From CAKZLS01 sp963771545 (GTDB lineage: Bacteria > Pseudomonadota > Alphaproteobacteria > Rhodospirillales > Defluviicoccaceae): a DNA stretch of 64,000 bases. The DNA lies in assembly GCA_963771545.1 (NCBI GenBank), contig CAVYTX010000003.1, positions 496,001 through 560,000 of the forward strand, read 5' to 3'. Positions 26,296-35,414 of the stretch are shown in pieces (the first letter of the stretch is position 1; each line of letters starts with the position of its first letter). The notes beneath the pieces were generated by a model. It was given only the letters and a program-made list of their open reading frames with translations. It was not told the origin of the DNA and ran no database searches. Both the position numbers and the translations under genes were made by a program.

Positions 26296-27144
26296 CTATT
26301 GCGCCGGGGCGATGGCGCCGCCGGCGAGGTCGGCGCCGAACCATTTGCGCGACAATGCCGGCAAGGTGCCGTCGCCGGCCATTTCCAGCACCGCCTGCTG
26401 GACGGCGCGGGCCAAGTCGGGATCGCCCTGGTCCACCGCCACGGCCACCGGCTCGTGGAACAGAAAGCCGGGGAGAACCCGCGCCGGCGCGCCACCGGCG
26501 ATGGCGGTCCGCGCCGGGGCGAAGGACATGATGACGGCATCCACCTCCTTGCCGTCGCCCTTGGCCAGCGCCGCCAGGGCTTTTTCCTTGTCGGGGTAAA
26601 GCTTGATTTGCGGGTTGGCGATCACGTATTCCACCGGCTCTCTCAGCATGAGGACGTTGAGGCGGCGGTTGAGATATTGCTCGAAGGTGGTGTCGTTCTT
26701 GACGCCGATGACCTTGCCCGACGCGTCGGCCGGCTGGAGGATGGACAGATTGTCCTTGTGCACCAGCATGACGGCGGCGTCGTGGCGGTAGGTGGCGGGA
26801 AACGCGATCCGGCGCGCGCGTTCCTCCGTGGGCGTGATGGAGGCGACGGCGATGTCGAACGTCTCGCCCCAGCCGCCCGCGAGGATGGCGTTCCAGCCGG
26901 GGGTGACGAACTTGATGGGCAGTCCCAGGCGGTTGGCGATCTCCTCGGCCACCTCGATGTCGAAGCCTTCCAGATTGCCCGATTTGTCGCGCCCCGCCTG
27001 CGGCAGGGTGTCGGGCACGGCCGCCGCGATGACCGTTCCGCGCGCGGCCATCCGGTCGAGGGTCTCGCCCGCCCGCGTCGTCGTCCAGGCCAGGCCCGCC
27101 GTTAGGCACATCGCCACGCTTAGTGCCGCGTTTGGAGCGCGCAT
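26296..27144 (-). CDS. Amino-acid-type ABC substrate-binding protein, paralog 2
   Basis: 282-residue periplasmic family 3 binding protein with signal peptide (ALSVAMCLTAGLAW). Motifs RGTVIAAAVPDTLPQAG, EGFDIEVAEEIANRLGL, SITPTEERARR and KNDTTFEQYLNRR parallel the gene at 18232. Start at 27144 follows GGGAGGA. No permease or ATPase is adjacent. Its pairing with the gene at 18232 around the island suggests a former tandem duplicate separated by insertion. Confidence 0.85.
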   Translation of the reverse strand: MRAPNAALSVAMCLTAGLAWTTTRAGETLDRMAARGTVIAAAVPDTLPQAGRDKSGNLEGFDIEVAEEIANRLGLPIKFVTPGWNAILAGGWGETFDIAVASITPTEERARRIAFPATYRHDAAVMLVHKDNLSILQPADASGKVIGVKNDTTFEQYLNRRLNVLMLREPVEYVIANPQIKLYPDKEKALAALAKGDGKEVDAVIMSFAPARTAIAGGAPARVLPGFLFHEPVAVAVDQGDPDLARAVQQAVLEMAGDGTLPALSRKWFGADLAGGAIAPAQ

Positions 27145-27387
27145 TCCAGTTCCTCCCTCACCGTTCATTGTTGTTCGTTAGCGTGTTTGTAAAGCACTTC
27201 GGGCCGGTTGGCTAAAAGGCTTTTGCATTGCTGCCGGAATGAATGAACTCCACTTTGCTGCCGCCCCGCACGCCCAAGCCCCGACACAGAATTGCCTGAT
27301 TTCAGGTTCTAATTGTTACGCGATGGAACCGAAAGAGCGAACCGGGGCCGGTTTTTGGGGGTACTGAAGTTTGGGGAGGGGTACTAA

Positions 27388-29283
27388 ATGGTGACGCCAA
27401 CAACCGGAAGTCCCGCATCGAGCGTGGACTCCACGGGCGACTATCGCATCGATGCGCTGCTCAAGGGGACGAAATGGGGCGGTCCGGCCGGTACGGGCTT
27501 CGATGTGACCTACAGCTTTCCCCAGATCGGAAGCAGCATTTTCTCCACCAGTACATTCGGAGGATATGGGTCGACATCGGAATCGGGAGAACCGTGGGAT
27601 CCCGATGTACGGAGTCTGAACGCCCATCAACAGCAGTATTTCTCCGAGGCCATGGACCAATGGTCGGAGGTCGCGAATATCGCGGCCGGCCGGGTGGCCG
27701 ATAACGCCTCCGTGGTCGGCGATATCCGCGCCACTTTCTCCGGCCGGGTCGACGACGAAGGCGCGGCGGCCTGGGCGTACTATCCGAATTCTTCGGCGGT
27801 GGCCGGCGACGTTTGGCTCAACTCTTTCATTTCCGATTTCGATAATTCCGCTCCCGGTGGCAGCGGCTTCCATACTTTTCTTCACGAGATCGGCCACGCA
27901 TTGGGTCTCAGCCACTCGTTCGGCGGTGGATTGGGTGTTCTCGGCGGCTCCGAGGACACGCATAAATTCACCGTCATGTCCTATACCAAAAACGGTGGCG
28001 TCGGCGGATACGCGCACACGCCCATGCTTTACGATATTCTGGCGATCCAGCACCTCTATGGCGCCAACACTTCCACCCGGGATGGCGACACGACCTATGC
28101 GTTCAGCGCCGCCGGCGAGAGCTTCATGACCATCTGGGATGGCGGCGGCGACGACACCATCGATGCTTCGGCGCAATCCCTTCCGGTGGACATCAGCCTC
28201 GTGGCCGGAACCTACAGCTCCATCGGTCCAAGAACGTATGGCGGTTCGGCGTTCGAGAATGTGGCCATCGCCTTCAATGTCACCATCGAGAACGCAACCG
28301 GCGGCGACGGTCCCGACACCATCGACGGCAACGCCGCAAACAATGTTCTGAGAGGACTCGACGGCAACGACACTCTCGCCGGCGGGGCGGGCGGCGATTC
28401 TCTGGCGGGCGACGCGGGCGACGACTCGCTGGATGGCGAGGCCGGCGGTGACACGATGAGTGGGGGCACGGGCGAAGATAGCTTCGACGGCGGCTCCGGC
28501 TCGGACACCGCCGACTATACCTACAGTTCGTCCGACCGGTTGCGGATCGATCTGTCGAACGGAACGGCATGGTTCGTCGACGATCCGAGCCGTCCCGCGG
28601 GTTCCGGCAATCAACCCAGCACCACCGAAACGCTGACATCCATCGAGAATGGGATCGGCAGCACCGGCGACACCGTCATCATCGGCAACGTGAATGCAAA
28701 CATTCTCGATGGCGCCGGCGGCTCCGACGATCTCCAGGGCGGCGGCGGCGATGACACGCTGATGGGGGGCTCGGGCGAGGACAGCTTCGATGGCGACTCG
28801 GGTTCGGACACCGTCGATTACACCTACAGTTCGTCCGACCGGTTGCGGGTCGATCTGTCGAAGGAAACGGCATGGTTCGTCGGCGATCCGAGCAAGCCCG
28901 CGGGTTCCGGGAACCAACCCAGCACCACCGAAGAGCTGACATCCATCGAGAACGTGATCGGCACCCGCGGCGATAACGTCATCATCGGCGATAGCGGCTC
29001 CAACATTATCGACGGTTCTCGCGGCGTGGACACAATCACCGGCGGCGGCGGGAACGATTTGTTCGTGTTGCGGGCGGGCGACGGCGCCGACATCATCCTC
29101 GATTACAATGACTCACACGATGGTTTTTTGCTGGACGGGCTTTCCTATTCAAGCCTCGACTTCGTGGACACCGGACCGGATACCGAGATCCAGATCGATT
29201 CGACGAACCAAGTGTTGGCCATCCTGAAGGGCGTCGACGAACTCGGTCCTCGGTTCCAGCGATTTCGATCAACTCTGACATAG
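27388..29283 (+). CDS. Serralysin-like RTX metalloprotease
   Basis: Secreted zinc metalloprotease, M10B type, 631 residues. Zinc motif HEIGHALGLSH (about 165-175) with the third His and the Met-turn TVMSYT (about 197). No Sec signal, as expected for type I export. From about 305 onward there are RTX Ca-binding nonapeptides (GGxGxDxLx type, e.g. GLDGNDTLAGGAGGDSL). A 101-residue module (YTYSSSDRLR...GSGNQPSTTE) occurs twice, period 303 bp. Strong ribosome site GGGGAGGGG. Likely exported by the PrtD/PrtE-type pair at 4.6-7.8 kb, 20 kb away; the C-terminal secretion signal is not of the classical DFLV form. Confidence 0.9.
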   Translation: MVTPTTGSPASSVDSTGDYRIDALLKGTKWGGPAGTGFDVTYSFPQIGSSIFSTSTFGGYGSTSESGEPWDPDVRSLNAHQQQYFSEAMDQWSEVANIAAGRVADNASVVGDIRATFSGRVDDEGAAAWAYYPNSSAVAGDVWLNSFISDFDNSAPGGSGFHTFLHEIGHALGLSHSFGGGLGVLGGSEDTHKFTVMSYTKNGGVGGYAHTPMLYDILAIQHLYGANTSTRDGDTTYAFSAAGESFMTIWDGGGDDTIDASAQSLPVDISLVAGTYSSIGPRTYGGSAFENVAIAFNVTIENATGGDGPDTIDGNAANNVLRGLDGNDTLAGGAGGDSLAGDAGDDSLDGEAGGDTMSGGTGEDSFDGGSGSDTADYTYSSSDRLRIDLSNGTAWFVDDPSRPAGSGNQPSTTETLTSIENGIGSTGDTVIIGNVNANILDGAGGSDDLQGGGGDDTLMGGSGEDSFDGDSGSDTVDYTYSSSDRLRVDLSKETAWFVGDPSKPAGSGNQPSTTEELTSIENVIGTRGDNVIIGDSGSNIIDGSRGVDTITGGGGNDLFVLRAGDGADIILDYNDSHDGFLLDGLSYSSLDFVDTGPDTEIQIDSTNQVLAILKGVDELGPRFQRFRSTLT

Positions 29284-29331
29284 GGGCCGGACGGCAACCA
29301 AAGGCGCGCTTTGCACGCGATTGCTGGATTA

Positions 29332-29602
29332 TACCAACGGTCGTTAATAATGACCCATTGTGACGGCCTTTCGAGGTTTCCGGCAAGGAGCGTGGTGCGC
29401 GGTGATGCGGGAGCATCATAAGCGCCGCGCGACGCCGTCCGGAAACCTCGAAAGGCCGCCCGCAGGGTCGTGTTTCTCGCATCCTCGGGGCCCATGTTTG
29501 GAATATGGGGGAACCGCTTGACGATGGGTCCCCATCGTCAAGCGGTTCCTCCTGCCGAGGAAGCGGGAAACACGATCACAATGAGTTTAACGACCGTTGG
29601 TA
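29332..29602. repeat. TA-flanked palindromic element, copy 2 (271 bp)
   Basis: TACCAACGGTCGTTAATAA ... inverted at CGACCGTTGGTA. Internal arms: 29364-29383 and 29439-29458 pair perfectly over 20 bp; a second hairpin has arms starting TCGTGTTTCTCG and ending CGGGAAACACGA with an inner AACCGCTTGACGATGGG stem. Lies between the RTX gene and dppF; the dppF stop codon TTA directly follows the right TA. Confidence 0.8.
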
Positions 29603-30574
29603 TTAAATCCGCTCGGCGTGGTGGCAGGCGACCATGCGGCCGTCGACGAGACGCAGTTCGGGCCGCTCGGCGGAGCAAAGCTCGGTGGCATGGGGACAGC
29701 GTTTGTGGAAAGCGCATCCGGAAGGTGGATCGAGCGGCGAGGGGAGTTCGCCCTTCAGCACCGTGCGTTCCTTGCGGTCCTCGGGGTTGACCTGCGGCGT
29801 CGCCGCCAGCAAGGCCCGGGTGTAGGGGTGGCGCGGGTGGTCGAAAATGGTTTCTTTCTGTCCCTGTTCCGCCGGCCGCCCCAGATACATGACCAGAACC
29901 TCGTCGGCGATGTGGCGGACCACCGAGAGATCGTGGGAAATGAATAGGTACGCCAGGTTCAACTCGTCCTGCAGGTCCATCATCAGGTTGAGCACCTGAG
30001 CCTGGATGGAAAGATCGAGAGCGGACACGGGTTCGTCGGCGACCACCACCCTGGGGCTCAGCATCAGCGCCCGGGCGATGGCGATGCGCTGACGTTGGCC
30101 GCCGGAAAACATGTGCGGGTAGCGGCTGTAATGCTCGGGCCGCAATCCCACCCTTTCCATCATTTTGCGGGACGCGTCGGCGCGCTCGCGGGCGCTCAGG
30201 CCGGTGTTGATGGCGACCGGTTCCTCGAGGATCGTGCCGATCTTCTTGCGTGGATTGAGCGAGCCGAACGGGTCCTGGAAGATCATCTGCACGGTCTTAC
30301 GCAGGTGCCGTCGCTGCGCCCGGGTGGCCGTGGCGCCGTCGATGCCGTCGAGAACGAAGGATCCGGCGGTCGGCGGCTCGATCAGGGTGATCAGGCGGGC
30401 CAGCGTCGATTTGCCGCACCCGGACTCGCCCACGACCGCAAGCGTCTTCCCCGGGACGACGGAAAACGAGACGCCGTCCAGCGCCTTCAGGGTCGCCGCC
30501 TTGGCGAAGGGACCGCGACCCACCTGGTAATAGCGGGCGAGGCCCTGGGCGGTGAGAACGGCGGCCTCGGTCAT
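29603..30574 (-). CDS. dppF: Dipeptide/oligopeptide ABC transporter ATPase
   Basis: 323 residues. Cytoplasmic ATPase of a peptide importer. Walker A VVGESGCGKSTLARL, Q-loop IFQDPFGSLNPRKK, signature FSGGQRQRIAIARAL, Walker B VVVADEPVSALDLS, H-loop FISHDLSV, and the C-terminal Cys-containing oligopeptide-transporter extension SGCAFHKRCPHATELC. Starts by ATGA overlap with dppD. Last gene of the operon. Confidence 0.93.
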   Translation of the reverse strand: MTEAAVLTAQGLARYYQVGRGPFAKAATLKALDGVSFSVVPGKTLAVVGESGCGKSTLARLITLIEPPTAGSFVLDGIDGATATRAQRRHLRKTVQMIFQDPFGSLNPRKKIGTILEEPVAINTGLSARERADASRKMMERVGLRPEHYSRYPHMFSGGQRQRIAIARALMLSPRVVVADEPVSALDLSIQAQVLNLMMDLQDELNLAYLFISHDLSVVRHIADEVLVMYLGRPAEQGQKETIFDHPRHPYTRALLAATPQVNPEDRKERTVLKGELPSPLDPPSGCAFHKRCPHATELCSAERPELRLVDGRMVACHHAERI

Positions 30575-31549
30575 GTGGGCTCTCCATTGTCGTCGAGCGG
30601 GTAATGGCAACGCACCGCGTCGCCGCCACGGAAAACCAGACTGGGCTGCTCTTTCCGGCAGCGCTCGGTGGCGAACCGGCAGCGCGGGTTGAACAGGCAG
30701 CCGCTTGGCCGGTCGTACTGTCCGGGGACGACGCCGCGGATGGTCGGCAAGCGCTTGTGCCCGACCCCGCGTTCGGGAAGGGCCGCCAGCAGCGCCGCCG
30801 TGTAAGGATGGCGGGGGCGGGTGAACAGGTCGGTGACGGACCGGGTCTCGACGATCTGTCCCGCGTACATCACCACCACCCGCTCGGCCGTCTCCGCCAC
30901 CACCCCCATGTCGTGGGTGATGAGGATCAGCGCCATGCCCCGGTCCCGCTGCAGCGAGATCAGCAGATCGAGGATCTGCGCCTGAATGGTCACGTCGAGC
31001 GCCGTGGTCGGCTCGTCGGCGATCAGAAGGCGGGGGTTGCAGGCCAGCGACATGGCGATCATCACCCGCTGGTTCATGCCGCCCGACATCTGATGGGGAA
31101 ACGAGTTCGAGGCGGCCCGCGGGCGCCGGGATGCCAACCTGGTCGAGAAGTTCGATGGTGCGCCGGCGGCGTTCTTGGCGGCTGCCGCCCTCGTGGACCT
31201 TCAACGTCTCGCTGATCTGAAAGCCGATGGTGAAACAGGGGTTGAGGCTGGTCATGGGCTCCTGGAACACCATGGCCACGTCCTTGCCGGTGAGTTTGCG
31301 GCGCTCCGCCGGAGACAGCGACAATAGATCGATGTCGGCGAACCGCAGGCGCTCGGCCGAAACCCGGCCGGGATAGCCGATCAGCCCCATCACAGCGAGC
31401 ATGGTGACGCTCTTGCCGGAGCCGGATTCGCCGACGATGCCGACCACATCGCCCTCGTTCACCTGCAACTGCATGGCGTCGACGGCGCGGAAGCTCCGGC
31501 CCTCGGCGCCGAACTCGACGCTCAGATTGTGGATGTCGAGCAGCGGCAT
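30571..31549 (-). pseudogene. dppD: Dipeptide ABC transporter ATPase, single-base frameshift
   Basis: Second ATPase of the peptide importer, about 325 residues if repaired. Walker A GIVGESGSGKSVT, then MVFQEPMTSLNPCFTIG in the first frame; signature HQMSGGMNQRVMIAM, Walker B LLIADEPTTALDVT and C-terminal SGCLFNPRCRFATERC in the second. The frame changes near 31105: dropping one base after GRLE gives RLESFPHQMSGG. The start at 31549 overlaps dppC stop (TGATG). Sequencing error or genuine loss. Confidence 0.88.
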
Positions 31550-32493
31550 CAGCGTTTCAGCTTTGGATCGAGGGCGTCGCGCAATCCGTCGCCCAGAAGG
31601 TTGAAGGCCAGCACGGTGATCAGAATGGCGAGGCCGGGGAAGGTGACCACCCACCATGCCCGCTGGACGAACTGCAGCGCGTTGGCCAGCATGGTGCCCC
31701 ACTCGGGCGTCGGCGGCTGGGCGCCCATGCCGAGGAAGCCGAGGGCGGCCAGATCGAGGACGGCGGTGGAGAAACCGAGGGTGGCTTGGACGATCACCGG
31801 CGCCATGCAGTTGGGCAGGACGGTAATCAGCATCAGCCGGAAGGCCCCGGCGCCGGAAACCCGGCTGGCGGTGACATAGTCCCTGGACATTTCGCTGATG
31901 ACCGCGGCGCGAGTCAATCTGACGAAATGCGGCAACTGGACGATGACCACGGCCATGGCCGCGTTAATCAGGCTGGGGCCGAGAATGGCGACGATGACGA
32001 TGGCGAGAAGCAGGCTGGGCAGCGCCAGCATCACGTCCATAGCCCGCATGATGGCGGTTTCGACGACGCCGCGGAAGAAGCCGGCGATCAGGCCGAGCGC
32101 GACGCCCAGGGCGAGCGCCAGGGTGACCACCAGGAAACCGATGGAGAGCGACACCCGGGCCCCGAAGATGATCCGCGACAGGATATCGCGGCCGAGGTCG
32201 TCGGTGCCGAGCAGAAAACGCGTCGATCCGCCCTCGACCCAGAACGGCGGCGCCAGAAACGCGTCGCGGTATTGTTCATTGGGCGGATGCAACGCCAGCA
32301 CATCGGCGAACACCGCCACCAGAACCAGCAACACGATCACCGCCAAACCGATGACCGGTCCCCGGTTGGTGCTGAAGTATCGCCAGAACTCCACCACCGG
32401 ATGCGGCGGCGCCTCGAAAATGGGGCCGGCGCCCTCGATTGCCGCGAGGGCGCTGGCGGGAGCGGAGTTGTCGGTCGGCGGTGTTATGGTCAT
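31549..32493 (-). CDS. dppC: Dipeptide ABC transporter permease
   Basis: 314 residues. Membrane subunit with an N-terminal helix (VIGLAVIVLLVLVAVFADVLAL), the GTDDLGRDILSRIIFGARVSL signature of DppC/OppC, and five further spans; the EAA-type loop contacting ATPases is ISEMSRDYVTASRVSGAG. ATG overlaps the dppB stop (ATGA). Confidence 0.93.
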   Translation of the reverse strand: MTITPPTDNSAPASALAAIEGAGPIFEAPPHPVVEFWRYFSTNRGPVIGLAVIVLLVLVAVFADVLALHPPNEQYRDAFLAPPFWVEGGSTRFLLGTDDLGRDILSRIIFGARVSLSIGFLVVTLALALGVALGLIAGFFRGVVETAIMRAMDVMLALPSLLLAIVIVAILGPSLINAAMAVVIVQLPHFVRLTRAAVISEMSRDYVTASRVSGAGAFRLMLITVLPNCMAPVIVQATLGFSTAVLDLAALGFLGMGAQPPTPEWGTMLANALQFVQRAWWVVTFPGLAILITVLAFNLLGDGLRDALDPKLKR

Positions 32494-33500
32494 CGCTGGT
32501 GCCGGATGCGGGGGTTGATCAGGCCGTAGAGGATGTCGACGAACAGGTTGACGCCCATCACCACGGTGGCGACGAGCAGAACGCCGCCCTGCAAAACCGG
32601 ATAGTCGCGCCGGCGCACCAATTCCACCAGCCACTTGCCGACGCCCGGCCAGGCGAAGATGGTTTCGGTGAGGATGGCGCCGGCGAACAGCACGCCGACG
32701 GCAAGGCCGATGACCGTGACCACCGGGATCAGGGCGTTGCGCAGCGCGTGCAGGGCGATGACCCGGAACGGCGACAGGCCCTTGGCGCGGGCGGTGCGGA
32801 TGTAATCCTCGCCGAGCACCTCGAGCATGGACGACCGGGTCATGCGGGCGATGACCGCGAGCGGAATGGTGCCTAGCGCGATGGCCGGCAGGATCAGATG
32901 GCTGACGGCGGACTGGAAGGCGCCTTTTTCGCCGGAGAGCAGGGTATCGATGAGCATGAATCCGGTGACGGGCTCTACATAAAACATTACCGACAGGCGT
33001 CCGGAGACGGGAGTCCAGCCGAGCTGGACCGAAAACAGCAATATCAGCAGCAAGGCCCACCAGAAGATAGGCATGGAATAGCCGGTGAGCGAAGCGCCCA
33101 TAGTCGCGTAGTCGAACACCGTTCCGCGACGGACCGCGGCGAGAATTCCCAGGGGAATGCCGATGGAAACGGCGAACACGATGGCGCAGAGGGCAAGCTC
33201 CACCGTTGCCGGAAACAGGGACAGGAACTCGCTGAGCACGGGGGTTTTGGTGACGATGGAGCGTCCGAGGTCGCCGGACAGAACATCGGAAATGTAGATG
33301 CCGTATTGCGAGATGAGCGGCTTGTCGAGTCCAAGCTCGGCGCGCAGGGCGGCGTGCCGGGCCGGATCGATGCCGCGTTCACCCACCAAGAGCTCGATGG
33401 GATCTCCCGGGACCAGCCGGATGAGCGCGAAGGTGAGCAACGTCACGCCGATGAACGTCGGGATGACAAGACCCACGCGCTTGAGAATGAACGTCAGCAT
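32490..33500 (-). CDS. dppB: Dipeptide ABC transporter permease
   Basis: 336 residues with six membrane spans. N-terminal LKRVGLVIPTFIGVTLLTFALIRLVPGDP is the classic DppB/OppB opening; EAA-type loop LEVLGEDYIRTARAKGLSPF. Translationally coupled to dppC. Follows dppA after a hairpin-containing gap. Confidence 0.94.
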   Translation of the reverse strand: MLTFILKRVGLVIPTFIGVTLLTFALIRLVPGDPIELLVGERGIDPARHAALRAELGLDKPLISQYGIYISDVLSGDLGRSIVTKTPVLSEFLSLFPATVELALCAIVFAVSIGIPLGILAAVRRGTVFDYATMGASLTGYSMPIFWWALLLILLFSVQLGWTPVSGRLSVMFYVEPVTGFMLIDTLLSGEKGAFQSAVSHLILPAIALGTIPLAVIARMTRSSMLEVLGEDYIRTARAKGLSPFRVIALHALRNALIPVVTVIGLAVGVLFAGAILTETIFAWPGVGKWLVELVRRRDYPVLQGGVLLVATVVMGVNLFVDILYGLINPRIRHQR

Positions 33501-33525
33501 CCGCGATCCAGGCCATTCAAGGAGC

Positions 33526-33558
33526 CCGGGCGGTACGGGAAAGTCCCGTCCCGCCCGG
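33526..33558. other. Long hairpin between dppA and dppB
   Basis: Fifteen-base arms CCGGGCGGTACGGGA and TCCCGTCCCGCCCGG, one mismatch, loop AAG. No U-tract. Typical site for a structure that lets the binding-protein mRNA accumulate above the membrane-subunit mRNA; role inferred. Confidence 0.65.
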
Positions 33559-33584
33559 TTCCATTGTTGCGGAGCGGCAAGCCG

Positions 33585-35183
33585 CTATTCCTTGAGGTCG
33601 ACGCCGTAGAAAATATGGCCGCCGAACGGGTCGATCTTGAAGTTCTCCACTTCCTGGCGCATGGGCTGGAACACCACCGAGTGCGCGATGGTCACCCAAG
33701 GCGCTTCTTCCTTGAAGATCACCTGGGCCTGCTTGTAGAGCTCGGTGCGCTTGTCCACGTCGCTGACCCGCTTGGCCTCGACGATCAGATCCTCGAACGG
33801 TTGATAGCACCATCGCGCTCGGTTGGCGCTGTCCTTGGCGGCTTCACAGCCCAAAAGCACATAAAGGAAGTTGTCCGGATCGCCGTTATCGCCGGTCCAC
33901 CCGAGCATGACGGTCTGGTGTTCGCCCATTTTCGAGCGCTTGAGGTACTCGCCCCATTCGTACGTGACGATCTTGGCCTTGACGCCGACCTTGGCCCAGT
34001 CGGCCTGGATCATCTCCGCCATGCGCCGGGCGTTGGGATTGTAAGGCCGCTGGACGGGCATGGCCCAGATGTCGGTCTCGAAGCCCTCGGGATAACCGGC
34101 GTCGGCAAGCAGCTTCTTGGCCGCCGCCGGATCGTACGGGTAGTCCTTGACGTCGTCGTTATAGGACCAGATGGTCGGCGGAATGGGGTTCTTCGCTATT
34201 TTGCCGGCGCCGAGGTAGATGGCGTCGATAATGGCCTCCTTGTTGATCGCCATGTTGAGCGCCTGGCGCACCCGCTTGTCGGTGAACGGCTTTTTCTCGG
34301 TGTTGAACGCCAAATAGCCGACGTTGAGGCCTTCCTTTTCCTGCACCTTGAGCGCCGGGTCGGCTTTCATGGCGGCCAGGTCCGCAGGGTTGGGATAGGG
34401 CATCAGGTGGCATTCGCCGGCCTGCAGCTTAGCGTAGCGGACGGCGGCGTCTGGGGTGATGCTGAACACCAGGGTATCGATGGGCGCCTTGCCGGCCCAG
34501 TAGTCGGGATTGGCCTTGTAGCGGATGACCGAGTCTTTCGCATAGTTCACAAGCTGGAACGGGCCGGTGCCGACGGGGTTCTGGTCAATGTTGTTCGGGG
34601 TGCCGGCGGCGCGCATCTTGTCGGCGTATTCGGCCGAGAGAATGGAAGCGAACTGCATGCCCAGATTGGCGATGAATGGCGCTTCCGGCTTGTTCAGGGT
34701 GAACCGGACGGTGTAATCGTCGACCTTCTCGATGTTCTTGATCAGGGTCGGCATGTTCATGCTGTTGTAGTATTCATACTGACCGCCGGAGAGCTTGTGG
34801 TCGGGGTGGTTGGGGTCGCCCTGACGATTGAAGCTGTAGAGCACGTCGTCGGCGTTGAAGTCGCGCGTCGGCGTGAAGTCCTTGGTGGTATGGAACTTGA
34901 CGCCCTTGCGCAGGTGGAAGGTGTAGGTGAGGCCGTCGTCGGAAACCTCCCACGTCTCGGCGAGCCCGGGGCCGATCTTGGTCGTTCCCCGCTCGAACTG
35001 CACGAGCTGATTGAAGATGTTCCGAGCCGTCGCATCGAATGTGGTTCCGGCGGTGTAAAGCGACGGGTTGAAGCCCTCGGGGCTTCCTTCCGAACAAAAA
35101 ACAAAGGTCTTGGCGTGAGCCATGCTCGCCAGACCGAGTGTGGCGGCGACGCCCAGTGCCGCGCCCATCAATCGCAGGTTCAT
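33585..35183 (-). CDS. dppA: Dipeptide/oligopeptide ABC substrate-binding protein
   Basis: 532-residue family 5 periplasmic binding protein. Signal peptide GAALGVAATLGLASMAHA, mature start KTFVFCSEGSPEGFNPSLYT as in DppA. Conserved core AETWEVSDDGLTYTFHLRKGVKFH. Start 35183 has GGGAGAA just upstream and gives a proper signal; an upstream start at 35204 is less likely. First gene of the dppABCDF operon. Peptides or haem precursors are usual ligands. Confidence 0.94.
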   Translation of the reverse strand: MNLRLMGAALGVAATLGLASMAHAKTFVFCSEGSPEGFNPSLYTAGTTFDATARNIFNQLVQFERGTTKIGPGLAETWEVSDDGLTYTFHLRKGVKFHTTKDFTPTRDFNADDVLYSFNRQGDPNHPDHKLSGGQYEYYNSMNMPTLIKNIEKVDDYTVRFTLNKPEAPFIANLGMQFASILSAEYADKMRAAGTPNNIDQNPVGTGPFQLVNYAKDSVIRYKANPDYWAGKAPIDTLVFSITPDAAVRYAKLQAGECHLMPYPNPADLAAMKADPALKVQEKEGLNVGYLAFNTEKKPFTDKRVRQALNMAINKEAIIDAIYLGAGKIAKNPIPPTIWSYNDDVKDYPYDPAAAKKLLADAGYPEGFETDIWAMPVQRPYNPNARRMAEMIQADWAKVGVKAKIVTYEWGEYLKRSKMGEHQTVMLGWTGDNGDPDNFLYVLLGCEAAKDSANRARWCYQPFEDLIVEAKRVSDVDKRTELYKQAQVIFKEEAPWVTIAHSVVFQPMRQEVENFKIDPFGGHIFYGVDLKE

Positions 35184-35337
35184 CTGAGTTTCTCCCAATT
35201 TCATTTTCGGCCCGGTTGGACCGCGACTGCCTTTAGGCTTTTGTAAACAAGAGCAAGTTTGACCCTTTCGGGTGTGTCGCGCAAGGGGCGACTGCCAACG
35301 ATCTGAACTTCCCGGTCGATCGGGTGGGGCAAGAAGA

Positions 35338-35368
35338 AAACGGGGCGTTGCATTGCGACGCCCCGTTT
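35338..35368 (-). terminator. Terminator after OmpA-type lipoprotein 1
   Basis: Stem AAACGGGGCGT / ACGCCCCGTTT with a 9-base loop; read on the minus strand it is followed by TTCTTCTT. Nearly the same hairpin follows the paralogous gene at 36468. Confidence 0.75.
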
Positions 35369-35414
35369 ACGGTCTTTAAAGTCCGGCTCATAACACCAAC
35401 CTGATCGTCGGAGG

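Noticed and set aside
29603..31702. Single 699-residue ABC protein with two ATPase domains (fusion)
   Set aside because: The middle part is an out-of-frame reading of dppD; repair of one base gives separate dppD and dppF with an ATGA overlap.
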